Shown piece after piece: positions 1 to 6,383 of a DNA stretch of 6,708 nt. The stretch lies in contig CAIYAN010000154.1 in the NCBI GenBank assembly GCA_903924185.1, positions 1-6,708 on the forward strand, in the 5' to 3' direction. The notes below the pieces were generated by a model. It worked only from the letters and a program-made list of their open reading frames with translations. It was not told the DNA's origin and made no database searches. Positions within the stretch are counted from its first letter, which is position 1. Each line of letters starts with the position of its first letter. A program made the translations under genes and the position numbers. The DNA is from an uncultured Opitutia bacterium. GTDB lineage: Bacteria; Verrucomicrobiota; Verrucomicrobiia; Opitutales; UBA953.

Positions 1-380
1 AAGCCTGAGTCGACGAGGATCACTTCCTTGTCCTTACGCAGGAGGAGAATGTTAATGTAGAGCGTGACGTCGTCGGGGCGTTCGCCTTGGTCGACGAGGG
101 CCTTGGTCATCGCGGCCATATCCGACTTCGGGAACATCTTCTTCGTGACGCAGTTCTTGAAGGTACCGTAGCCATCGCTGATGGACCAGGCCTCGAACTT
201 ACCGATGGCGAACTTGTAGATGTAGGGGTCGGTGATCTTCTTGCGCGGCAGGGCCTTCGCTTCGGTCTTCGCGGCATCGGCCGCGGACAGGGCGGCGGGG
301 AGACTGAGGGCGGCAAACGCGGCGCCGAGGCTACCGAGGAATTGACGGCGGGAGGGGACGATCTCTTCGGGGTGAGGCAT
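1..380 (-). CDS. Tat-exported probable MBL-fold metallo-hydrolase (N-terminal part, cut by window edge)
   Basis: The reading frame starts at an ATG (378-380) and stays open to the left edge, giving 126 residues of a longer protein. The N-terminus has a twin-arginine signal: SRRQFLGSLGAAFAAL at residues 10-25, followed by an Ala-rich stretch and a likely signal-peptidase site near residues 32-36. The product is therefore probably exported folded by the Tat system. The mature part begins with 'YKFAIGKFEAWSISDGYGTF' (about 45-64) and later has 'LLLRKDKEVILVDSGF' (about 111-126). This is the usual opening of metallo-beta-lactamase-fold hydrolases: first beta strands, then the V-L-V-D-(S/T)-G strand. 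The diagnostic metal-binding HxHxDH motif would lie outside the window, so the family call is an inference and no substrate can be named. It is 89 bases downstream of rseP on the same strand, and co-transcription is possible but not shown. Confidence 0.75.
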   Translation of the reverse strand, partial: MPHPEEIVPSRRQFLGSLGAAFAALSLPAALSAADAAKTEAKALPRKKITDPYIYKFAIGKFEAWSISDGYGTFKNCVTKKMFPKSDMAAMTKALVDQGERPDDVTLYINILLLRKDKEVILVDSG

Positions 381-469
381 GGGCTCACCCTAGGGAAAGA
401 CCCTTGCCTATCAAGCCCAGCCTGTGGTCCGTTAACTTTTAACCAATTTCGCGGGAACCTTACGTCGAC

Positions 470-2320
470 TTAGCGCTTTTCGACGAAATCCACCTGACGG
501 AACACATGGCGCTCGAGTACCTGCTGCTTGAGTTGACGCTCACTGTCGCCGGAGCATCGGCGGACGTCATTCAGGATGATATAGCCCATGAGCGAGAGGA
601 TGAGGGCCATGCAGGTGAACTGCACGATGGTGACCGCCTTGGTATTGAGGGCGTTATTGGTCAGCTTGGAAATCGTCGCAATGAGCATGTGGCCGCCGTC
701 GAGGACCGGAATGGGCAACAGGTTGAGGATGGCCAAATTCAGGTTGATCAGGACCGTGAACCAGAGCACGCGGCGAATGTCTTCGGAAATATTATAGTAC
801 GTCTTACTGATCGAGATGACCGAGGCCAGTTGGTTGACCTTGATGTCCGAATCACGGTCAAAGAGTCGTCCGAGGGTCGTGAACGTCTGCTTGATGATGT
901 GCGTGCACGTCTCGATAGGGTTGTTGTGGGCAATTTCGGGCTTGGAAAGGAACGGAGCACCGATGAGGGCGCGTTCCACGGGCGTGCCGCGACTCACTTC
1001 GGCTTCGGTGAGGGAGAAGTTACCGGCGTCGCCATTGGCCCGCTTCCAGTAGAACGTCAGCGTTTTTCGGCCGGCGCCCGTGGCCTTTACTAAGTCGTCG
1101 AGCGACCGCAGAACCGTCAGTTCCTTGCCATCGACCTTATCGAGGATGGTGCCGATGCGGAGCTGGTCGTTGCGGGCGGAATCTTCGGGGGAGACACCGA
1201 GGACCATCAGTTGGTCGCGGTTGGCCAGGGGGTCGGCAGAAAGCAGGTCACGGGTGACCGGTACCACGACGATGGAGTGACGCTTTTCGCCTTCACCGTA
1301 GGTGATGAGCCCGACGGGATTGGTGCGCGTGCTGATCTTGGGCGTTACCTTGAGCGTCAGGAGTTGGCTTTTGCCGTCGGCCTCGACGCGGGAAACTTGG
1401 AAGGTGCGTTCGCCCGGGCCAGCGACGCGGAGGCGTTCGAGGAGTTCGGTGGGGTTGTTCACCGGCCGACCATCGATGGCGATAATACGGTCTTCACGGA
1501 TGAGGCCGGCCTTTTCAGCGGGGGAGCTGGGCATGGGCGTGTTCAGGATGACGTCGGAGCGGGGCATCAAGCCAGCCACGCGGACCTTGTCGCCGCTGCG
1601 GGTGTTCAGTTCGACGCGGGCAGGTAGGACGGTGATATCGAGTTTCTCCTCGCCACGCTTGACGGTGAACGTCGCCACTGGCTGCTTCTGCGAATTCATC
1701 CCATTGCCGAGCATGACTGCCTCAGTGATTTGCGTGAAGGACTTCACCGCTCTGTCATCGACGGCGAGGACCTCGTCGCCTGAGCGGATGCCGGCAGTGA
1801 AAGCAGGGCCGGGGACGGTTTGACCAAGGCCGAGTTCCGAAAGTTGGTTGGAACTAGTCACCACTTGTTCGGGCACGTAGCCGACGATGGTACTGCCGCT
1901 ACCTTCCGGGACGGGCATGCCCGTGACCCAGAGGATGGTGGCGAGTGCAAAAGCGAAAATCACATTGAAGACTGCGCCCATGACTGCGACGATCATCTTG
2001 TCCGCGTAGGAAATCTCGGGGAGCTTCTCGACGTCGCTTTCGGTGGCGCCTTCGATGGCTTCGGGGTCGCCCATTTGCGGGAGTGCGACGTAGCCGCCGA
2101 GCGGAATCCAGGACACGCGGTAATCGACCCCATCTTTGCCGGTCCAGCCGAAGATCTTCGGGCCGAAGCCGATGGAGAAGCGCTCAATCTTCAGGCCGCG
2201 CCAGCGAGCGGCGAGGAAGTGGCCGAGCTCGTGCACGAAAATCGAGCCGCCGAAGAATAGCGCCAGCAGCACGATGCCGCGAACGGAAGTGGCGAGTTCG
2301 CCAAGGAAAGTATTATCCAT
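470..2320 (-). CDS. rseP: RseP-family site-2 protease (intramembrane zinc metalloprotease), extra-long form
   Basis: This 616-residue membrane protease belongs to the M50/S2P family, which cleaves transmembrane segments of anti-sigma factors or other membrane proteins within the bilayer. The first hydrophobic segment (about 12-36) runs into the zinc site HELGH (H30, E31, H34). A conserved membrane-associated GGY loop follows (WIPLGGYVALP, 71-81). A second membrane segment lies at about 110-134, and the third metal ligand is D541 in NLLPIPVLDGG (533-543), with a last hydrophobic helix at about 563-585. All catalytic residues are present. Between the halves are PDZ-like segments at about 145-235, 250-325 ('SSPAEKAGLIREDRIIAIDG') and 370-440 ('SARNDQLRIGTILDKVDG'). 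E. coli RseP is about 450 residues with two PDZ domains, so this protein is unusually long. It lies 25 bases after dxr, a common pairing. Its ATG is preceded by a pyrimidine-rich stretch with no Shine-Dalgarno motif. Its natural substrate cannot be read from this window. Confidence 0.95.
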   Translation of the reverse strand: MDNTFLGELATSVRGIVLLALFFGGSIFVHELGHFLAARWRGLKIERFSIGFGPKIFGWTGKDGVDYRVSWIPLGGYVALPQMGDPEAIEGATESDVEKLPEISYADKMIVAVMGAVFNVIFAFALATILWVTGMPVPEGSGSTIVGYVPEQVVTSSNQLSELGLGQTVPGPAFTAGIRSGDEVLAVDDRAVKSFTQITEAVMLGNGMNSQKQPVATFTVKRGEEKLDITVLPARVELNTRSGDKVRVAGLMPRSDVILNTPMPSSPAEKAGLIREDRIIAIDGRPVNNPTELLERLRVAGPGERTFQVSRVEADGKSQLLTLKVTPKISTRTNPVGLITYGEGEKRHSIVVVPVTRDLLSADPLANRDQLMVLGVSPEDSARNDQLRIGTILDKVDGKELTVLRSLDDLVKATGAGRKTLTFYWKRANGDAGNFSLTEAEVSRGTPVERALIGAPFLSKPEIAHNNPIETCTHIIKQTFTTLGRLFDRDSDIKVNQLASVISISKTYYNISEDIRRVLWFTVLINLNLAILNLLPIPVLDGGHMLIATISKLTNNALNTKAVTIVQFTCMALILSLMGYIILNDVRRCSGDSERQLKQQVLERHVFRQVDFVEKR

Positions 2321-2345
2321 TAGGAAAAGAGAGGAAGGTTATGTG

Positions 2346-3512
2346 TCAGTGGGCGAGGCCGGGGGCGAGCCTGGAAGCGGTGCGGCGGGCTTCGCCATCG
2401 GCGGCGAGGACGTCGGCGAGTGAACTGGGTTCACGGGCACCGACCGCGGCGAGCGTTTGGTGGACTAATTCAGCGATACCTGTGAAAGGCAGCTGGCCGG
2501 CGACAAAGGCCTCCACGGCAACCTCATTGGCGGCATTGAAGATGGCTGGGGCGGTGCCTCCGGTTGCGGCGGCGGCGCGGGCCAGCCCGAGGCACGGGTA
2601 GCGGGCGGGGTCGGGCGGCGACATCGTTAGGGCGAGTGCCTCTGCGAGGTTTAGTTGTGGGGCGGGGCAGGGCAGCCGCCGCGGGAAGAGCAGGCAATCC
2701 TGAATCGGATAGGCCATGTGGGGTGGCGATAACTGAGCCTGTAGGCTACCATCGCTCAACGTCACCAGCGAGTGGATGATGCTCTGCGGATGCACCACCA
2801 CGTCGATGCGGTTTTCGGGCAAGTCGAACAACCAGCGCGCCTCGATGACCTCGAGCCCCTTATTGGCCATGGTGGCCGAATCGATGGTTACCTTCGGTCC
2901 CATATTCCAGTTGGGGTGCTGGAGTGCTTGGGCGACCGTCACGCGGGCGAGTTCGGCCAAGGGCGTATCGCGGAAAGCGCCGCCCGAAGCCGTCAGCACG
3001 AGGCGGGCGATTTCGGAGCGATCTTTACCGCGGAGTAATTGATGAATCGCGTTATGTTCACTGTCGACGGGTAGCAACGTCGTGCCGGCTGCGCGGGCGG
3101 CGGCCGTGACGAACTTACCAGCCAGCACGAGCAGTTCCTTGTTGGCCAACGCCACGTGCTTGCGGGCCTGCAGGGCGGCGAGGGTGGGGGCGAGCCCGGC
3201 GGTGCCGACGACCGCCGAGACGACCGTGTGGACCTCCGCGAGGCAGGCGACTTCGGTCAAGCCCTCGGTCCCTTCCAGAATACGCACCCCAGGGAATTCA
3301 CCCGAAGCCCGTGCGGCCGCCGCGGCGGCGGGGTCCGCCAAGGCAATCGTCTTAACCTGGAATTCTTTAACTGGGCCAATCAGTTCGCGCCAACGCGTGT
3401 GCGCTGCCAAGCCAGCCACGCGGAGTAAAGCCGGGTGAGCCCGGACAACCGCCAAGGTGGTCGTGCCGATGGAGCCGGTGGCCCCGAGGATGGCGATAGC
3501 CCTAGGTTCCAT
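2346..3512 (-). CDS. dxr: 1-deoxy-D-xylulose 5-phosphate reductoisomerase
   Basis: Dxr (IspC) converts 1-deoxy-D-xylulose 5-phosphate to 2-C-methyl-D-erythritol 4-phosphate using NADPH and a divalent metal. It is the second step of the MEP isoprenoid pathway, in the cytoplasm. The 388-residue length is normal. The NADPH-binding motif GATGSIG is at residues 10-16, and ALANKE at 121-126. The metal ligands D150 and E152 lie in LLPVDSEHNAIHQ, and E221 in MANKGLE. The substrate-side ASGG is at 175-178, the flexible-loop motif HPNWNMGPK at 199-207 (H199, W202, M204), and HPQSIIHS at 241-248. The ATG at 3510-3512 places GATGSIG at the usual distance from the N-terminus. The gene is first in a minus-strand unit with rseP, divergent from queF. 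The frequent upstream partners uppS and cdsA are absent here. No Shine-Dalgarno motif precedes the start. Confidence 0.97.
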   Translation of the reverse strand: MEPRAIAILGATGSIGTTTLAVVRAHPALLRVAGLAAHTRWRELIGPVKEFQVKTIALADPAAAAAARASGEFPGVRILEGTEGLTEVACLAEVHTVVSAVVGTAGLAPTLAALQARKHVALANKELLVLAGKFVTAAARAAGTTLLPVDSEHNAIHQLLRGKDRSEIARLVLTASGGAFRDTPLAELARVTVAQALQHPNWNMGPKVTIDSATMANKGLEVIEARWLFDLPENRIDVVVHPQSIIHSLVTLSDGSLQAQLSPPHMAYPIQDCLLFPRRLPCPAPQLNLAEALALTMSPPDPARYPCLGLARAAAATGGTAPAIFNAANEVAVEAFVAGQLPFTGIAELVHQTLAAVGAREPSSLADVLAADGEARRTASRLAPGLAH

Positions 3513-3636
3513 GCACGCGTGGGTGACATGGAGGCAACCGCACCCGCCCGCCTAGGCAAGCCGGTTTCACCCCCTTCGGACCTCTTTCCTGCTTCTCCGC
3601 TGGACACTGGGGCAGGCTCTGCTTCCCTTGAGGCTC
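3513..3636. promoter_or_regulatory. Divergent intergenic region between dxr and queF
   Basis: These 124 bases separate the two divergent gene clusters and must carry the promoters of both unless transcription enters from elsewhere. I see no convincing sigma-70 -35/-10 pair on either strand. I also see no preQ1-riboswitch-like fold upstream of queF. The only small symmetric element is the palindrome GCCTAGGC at 3550-3557. The role is inferred from position alone. Confidence 0.35.
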
Positions 3637-4050
3637 ATGGCCACGCAGCCTCAAGACCTCACCGGGCTTTCCCACCTCGGGAACACCCAAAACAAGCCCC
3701 AGCAGACGCTGGAGACCTTCCCGAACCGCAATGCCGGACGGAACTACACCGTCGAGCTCTCGACGGAAGAGTTCACCTGCCTCTGCCCGGCCACGGGCCA
3801 GCCCGACTTCGCTAAGATCACGATCCGATACGTGCCAGGTCCGCGCATCGTCGAGTCCAAGTCGCTGAAACTCTATTACTGGAGTTACCGCCAGCAGGGC
3901 ATGTTCCATGAGCACCTCACGAACAAGATCCTCGACGACCTCGTCGCGGCCGTTGATCCCATCTGGTGTGAAGTCACGGGTGCCTTCGGCGTCCGTGGTG
4001 GTATTGGCATCACCGTGCGCGCCGAACACGGCAAAAAGCCTCAGGCGTGA
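3637..4050 (+). CDS. queF: NADPH-dependent 7-cyano-7-deazaguanine reductase (preQ1 synthase), single-domain type
   Basis: QueF reduces the nitrile of preQ0 to the aminomethyl group of preQ1 with NADPH. PreQ1 is then inserted into the wobble position of GUN-anticodon tRNAs on the way to queuosine. The 137-residue length fits the short, single-domain (YkvM-like) subfamily. The catalytic cysteine is C50 in 'FTCLCPATGQPDF' (46-58), with the catalytic aspartate D57 and the H91-E92 pair in MFHEH. The family signature ESKSLKLYYWSYR is at 73-85. I chose the ATG at 3637. An in-frame TTG at 3628 would add only three residues. GAGG lies just before the ATG but is too close to serve as a normal Shine-Dalgarno. 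The gene's last four bases overlap the GTG start of the next gene. No preQ1 riboswitch was recognised upstream. Confidence 0.96.
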   Translation: MATQPQDLTGLSHLGNTQNKPQQTLETFPNRNAGRNYTVELSTEEFTCLCPATGQPDFAKITIRYVPGPRIVESKSLKLYYWSYRQQGMFHEHLTNKILDDLVAAVDPIWCEVTGAFGVRGGIGITVRAEHGKKPQA

Positions 4051-4988
4051 AGCCAAGCCCCGTCCAGTCTGACGACGACGGGGAACCGACCGATTGGCCG
4101 GGCTTTAAGGAAGTCTCCGGCTACCTGACTCGACAGCTGGCCAGCCGCCGCCTCGCTCCGCGCACGTGCCTGACCTATGGCCGTTCGCTCAAGGGCTTTG
4201 CGCTGTGGATGAAGTCCAATGGGGGCTGGGATGGCGATTGGTCGCGGCTGACGGCGCGTAACCTCCGTGACTTCGTCATTGAACGTCAGCAGACGCATCA
4301 ACGCACCTCGGTACATAATCAGGTTTCGGCCTTACGTGCGTTCTTGGCGGACCTCCGGGAGCGTGGTGGCATCACCTCGACGCCTGCAGCGGGGCTCGTC
4401 TTGCCTAAGTTGCCGCGCTCATTACCGAAGTTCCTGACTGAGCCGCAGGCCGAAGCTTTATTGGAGGCGGGTTCACTGGAAGAACAGACCCCGACGGTGG
4501 AGGCGCGTGACCAAGCGGTCTTAGAGTTACTCTATGGCGGCGGCCTGCGCGTGTCGGAACTCTGCGGCATCAACGGCGGCGACTTGGACCTCTCATCTGG
4601 CCTCGTGCGGCTGATGGGGAAGGGCTCGAAGGAACGCGTTGTCCCGGTCGGCGAAACCGCTTTGGCCGCGGTGCGGACTTACTTGGCCTTGCGTGGGCAG
4701 CCCGTGCGGGGCGAACCACTACTCTTGGCTTCGCGCGGCGGGTCGATGTATCCGCGCGCTGTCCAGCTCATGTTGAAGCGCAAGCTCGCGGTGGCGGGGC
4801 TACCGGCGGACCTGACCCCGCACAAGCTTCGGCACGCCTGCGCCACGCACCTCTTGGCGAACGGTGCGGACCTCCGTCTCGTCCAAGAACAACTGGGCCA
4901 CGCCTCGCTTTCGACGACGCAAATCTATACGCACCTCACCGTCTCGAAACTCCGTGATGTGCACCGCAAGGCCCATCCACGGGCTTAA
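4047..4988 (+). CDS. XerC/XerD-type tyrosine recombinase
   Basis: This 313-residue site-specific recombinase probably resolves chromosome dimers at a dif site near the replication terminus. An N-terminal SAM-like DNA-binding domain spans about residues 20-110, and the catalytic domain about 125-305. All catalytic residues are visible: R168 in GGGLRVSEL, K192 in GKGSKER, H259 and R262 in HKLRHACATHLL, H285 in LGHASLSTTQ, and the nucleophile Y294 in QIYTHL. The length and the LGHASLSTTQIYTH ending match Xer proteins better than phage integrases. I cannot tell XerC from XerD by eye, so no symbol is given. The GTG start at 4047 overlaps the queF stop (GTGA), which suggests translational coupling. 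The ispE start is only 3 bases after the stop. No dif-like site, tRNA or attachment repeat flanks the gene, which argues against a mobile element. Confidence 0.93.
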   Translation: MKPSPVQSDDDGEPTDWPGFKEVSGYLTRQLASRRLAPRTCLTYGRSLKGFALWMKSNGGWDGDWSRLTARNLRDFVIERQQTHQRTSVHNQVSALRAFLADLRERGGITSTPAAGLVLPKLPRSLPKFLTEPQAEALLEAGSLEEQTPTVEARDQAVLELLYGGGLRVSELCGINGGDLDLSSGLVRLMGKGSKERVVPVGETALAAVRTYLALRGQPVRGEPLLLASRGGSMYPRAVQLMLKRKLAVAGLPADLTPHKLRHACATHLLANGADLRLVQEQLGHASLSTTQIYTHLTVSKLRDVHRKAHPRA

Positions 4989-4991
4989 GCC

Positions 4992-5861
4992 ATGCTTTCC
5001 GAAACCGCTCCTGCTAAACTCAACCTCTCGCTCGCCATTACCGGTCGGCGCGCGGATGGCTTTCATGAACTCATTAGTTTAGTCGCGTCCTTGGAACTCG
5101 CGGACACCTTGGAATTCACGCCCGGTGGTGCCTGGCGCTTGACCTGTGATGATGCCAGTTTGCCCGTCGACGGCACGAACCTCGTACTCAAAGCGGCGGA
5201 AGCTTATCGTCGCCATCGACCAGAAGTCGCGTCCGGCCATTTCCATCTCAGCAAGAAAGTCCCGAGTGGTGCTGGCTTGGGCGGTGGCAGTTCGGATGCG
5301 GCGGCCGCTTTGCGTATCCTTGATCGCACCGTGGCGCAGCCCTTGGGCCTTACCGCCCTGGAAGTCATCGCGGCGGAAATTGGTTCGGACTGTCCCTATT
5401 TTGTGCGTGGACAACCCGCGGTGATGCGGGGCCGCGGGGAGCGCCTGGAGTCGATTTCGGCCGCGGCTCGCGAAGCTTTGGCTGGTCGGAGGGTCTTGGT
5501 GGCTAAACCCCCGTTTAGCGTCCCGACCCCGGAGGCGTACGGCCTCTTGGTGAAGACGGCCGCTTATGTGGATGCTGCCACGGCGGACGCGGCCCTCGCC
5601 GAGTGGCTGGCCCAGCCGGTGCGCGACCCCTCTTCGCTGGGGAATACCTTAGCCGAGCCTGTTTTCGGGAAATACCTCGCCTTACCGACCGCTTTAGAAG
5701 CCCTCTCGCAGACCATGGGTGTTGTCTTCCGGATGACTGGGAGTGGGAGTGCCTGTTTTGCGTTTTACACCGATGGAGCCGAGTCGGAATCCATTAGGCA
5801 GGCCTTAATCCAGCAGTGGGGGGTAGGAACTTGGTTTTGCGATACCCGCATTTCGGCGTAG
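4992..5861 (+). CDS. ispE: 4-(cytidine 5'-diphospho)-2-C-methyl-D-erythritol kinase
   Basis: IspE phosphorylates the 2-hydroxyl of CDP-methylerythritol with ATP, the fourth step of the MEP pathway. It is a GHMP-superfamily kinase. The 289-residue length is typical. The N-terminal APAKLNLSL (6-14) carries the substrate-binding K9 and N11, followed by RRADGFHEL (19-27). The glycine-rich ATP loop PSGAGLGGGSSDAA is at 91-104. The catalytic aspartate is D133 in GSDCPYF, and the third GHMP motif MTGSGSACFAF is at 248-258. The ATG at 4992 lies 3 bases after the recombinase stop, so the two are very likely co-transcribed. No Shine-Dalgarno is visible, and translation may depend on coupling to the upstream gene. 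It supplies the same pathway as dxr in the divergent unit. Confidence 0.97.
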   Translation: MLSETAPAKLNLSLAITGRRADGFHELISLVASLELADTLEFTPGGAWRLTCDDASLPVDGTNLVLKAAEAYRRHRPEVASGHFHLSKKVPSGAGLGGGSSDAAAALRILDRTVAQPLGLTALEVIAAEIGSDCPYFVRGQPAVMRGRGERLESISAAAREALAGRRVLVAKPPFSVPTPEAYGLLVKTAAYVDAATADAALAEWLAQPVRDPSSLGNTLAEPVFGKYLALPTALEALSQTMGVVFRMTGSGSACFAFYTDGAESESIRQALIQQWGVGTWFCDTRISA

Positions 5862-5916
5862 TTTCGGCTTTACTGCGGGCTAACCCCTCGCCTAGATGCC
5901 AGCCACCAACCAAACT

Positions 5917-6015
5917 ATGGGAAGCCTCAAGAAAAAGCGTCGTCTGAAGATGAACAAGCATAAGCGCCGTAAGCGCTCGAAGGATTCTCGCCATAAGAAG
6001 CGTTTGTGGGGTTGA
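5917..6015 (+). CDS. Very small basic ribosomal protein, bS22/mS38 (AURKAIP1/COX24 domain) family
   Basis: A 32-residue ORF begins MGSLKKKRRLKM and ends in HKKRLWG. Seventeen residues are Lys or Arg. The pattern, MGS-x-KKRR-x-(K/R)M followed by a run of K, R and H, matches the short bacterial proteins of the AURKAIP1/COX24 domain. I recall these as homologues of mycobacterial bS22 and mitochondrial mS38, which bind the small subunit near the decoding centre. An in-frame ATG at 5896 would give 39 residues, but the family normally starts at MGS, so I chose 5917. The gene is 55 bases after ispE and is followed at once by a strong terminator, so it looks like the last gene of the queF operon. It has no Shine-Dalgarno; the bases before the ATG are rich in A and C. 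The family call is from memory of the motif. Confidence 0.82.
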   Translation: MGSLKKKRRLKMNKHKRRKRSKDSRHKKRLWG

Positions 6016-6039
6016 TCTGACCCCGCAAGGTCTCAAACC

Positions 6040-6077
6040 CAAGCACGGGCGGCCAATTTGGCCGCCCGACTTGTTTT
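6040..6077 (+). terminator. Intrinsic terminator after the bS22-like gene
   Basis: A 9-bp GC-rich stem pairs CGGGCGGCC (6046-6054) with GGCCGCCCG (6060-6068) around a 5-base loop (AATTT). It is followed by a T-rich tail, TTGTTTT (6071-6077). CAAG (6040-6043) and CTTG (6070-6073) could extend the stem. It begins about 30 bases after the stop codon and closes the plus-strand queF cluster, so rpmG probably has its own promoter. The opposite strand has no comparable T-run, so termination looks one-directional. Confidence 0.88.
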
Positions 6078-6135
6078 CGGGCTTGCTCCACCCCCTTTCA
6101 CCCCCCAAGTCTGACCCCTCACCACACCTAAAACC
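6078..6135 (+). promoter_or_regulatory. Leader/promoter region of rpmG, C-rich and G-poor
   Basis: The bases between the terminator and the rpmG start must hold the rpmG promoter or 5' leader if the terminator is effective. From about 6087 the strand is strikingly C-rich and almost free of G, and it ends in CACACCTAAAACC before the ATG. I see no clear -35/-10 pair and no Shine-Dalgarno. Such a leader would be largely unstructured. Confidence 0.4.
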
Positions 6136-6306
6136 ATGGCCCGCGAAACCATTATCATCGAGTGCACCGAAGCCCGTAAGGAAGGTAAGAACCCCTCCCG
6201 TTACATGACCACTCGTAACAAGAAACTTACCCAGGAGAAAGTTGAGCTGAAGAAGTACAACCCCTCCCTCCGCCGCCACACGCTGCACAAGGAAATCAAG
6301 GGCTAA
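6136..6306 (+). CDS. rpmG: 50S ribosomal protein L33 (bL33), zinc-less form
   Basis: This 56-residue protein is recognisable as bL33 of the large ribosomal subunit, near the E site, from ARETIIIECTEARKEG (2-17), SRYMTTRNKK (21-30) and LRRHTLHKEIK (45-55). The zinc-binding form of the family has two CxxC pairs. Here only C10 of the first pair remains (CTEA instead of CTEC), and the second pair is replaced in KKYNPSLRRH. It is therefore a C-minus type that still resembles a C-plus ancestor and should not bind zinc. The ATG at 6136 gives the normal length. It is preceded by CCTAAAACC, with no Shine-Dalgarno. It lies between two terminators, so it is probably a single-gene transcript. Confidence 0.96.
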   Translation: MARETIIIECTEARKEGKNPSRYMTTRNKKLTQEKVELKKYNPSLRRHTLHKEIKG

Positions 6307-6330
6307 CCCCTTCCTTTCCCTGTAAAGACC

Positions 6331-6365
6331 GAAGGCCGATGCATCTGCATCGGCCTTCTGCTTTT
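6331..6365. terminator. Terminator between convergent rpmG and the small minus-strand gene
   Basis: A perfect inverted repeat pairs GAAGGCCGATG (6331-6341) with CATCGGCCTTC (6348-6358), leaving a 6-base loop. The complementarity continues two bases into the loop. On the plus strand CTTTT (6361-6365) follows, and TAAAG (6323-6327) upstream could extend the pairing. It starts 24 bases after the rpmG stop. On the minus strand the hairpin is followed by a weaker CTTT, so it may also end the convergent gene whose stop is at 6384. Confidence 0.88.
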
Positions 6366-6383
6366 AAGCCCTGCGGGTGGGCC

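Noticed and set aside
381..469. Possible terminator or promoter in the gap after rseP (GTTAA-CTT-TTAAC and weak -35/-10 boxes)
   Set aside because: The stem is only 5 AT-rich pairs without a T-run, and the promoter boxes are too poor. I see no supported feature in these 89 bases.
506..2260. Several plus-strand open frames of 130-195 codons inside rseP
   Set aside because: They are antisense shadows of a complete rseP gene with all catalytic residues. Their proteins are low in pattern and rich in Arg, Glu and Asp.
2083..3438. Plus-strand frames of 70-172 codons across dxr and the rseP start
   Set aside because: They are antisense to dxr and rseP, with Arg/Ala/Ser-rich translations typical of shadow frames.
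3513..3636. preQ1 riboswitch upstream of queF
   Set aside because: No stem followed by an A-rich tail or pseudoknot resembling preQ1-I or preQ1-II could be recognised in this GC-rich spacer.
3502..4056. 184-codon open frame on the minus strand across queF
   Set aside because: It lies entirely antisense to queF, whose catalytic motifs are intact, and its protein matches no pattern I know. Long antisense frames are expected in GC-rich genes.
4047..4988. Recombinase as an integrase of a mobile element
   Set aside because: No tRNA, att-like repeats or cargo genes are nearby. The gene is tightly packed between queF and ispE, and its composition matches its neighbours.
5862..5916. Possible promoter between ispE and the bS22-like gene (TTTACT and TAGATG)
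   Set aside because: The match is weak at both boxes (four and three of six), and read-through from ispE explains expression.
6016..6118. Direct repeat TCTGACCCC at 6016-6024 and 6110-6118, flanking the terminator
   Set aside because: Nine bases is too short to distinguish from chance, and no target-site or element structure lies between the copies.
5794..6288. 164-codon minus-strand frame covering the end of ispE, the bS22-like gene and most of rpmG
   Set aside because: It is antisense to two recognisable ribosomal genes and runs through a strong terminator hairpin.
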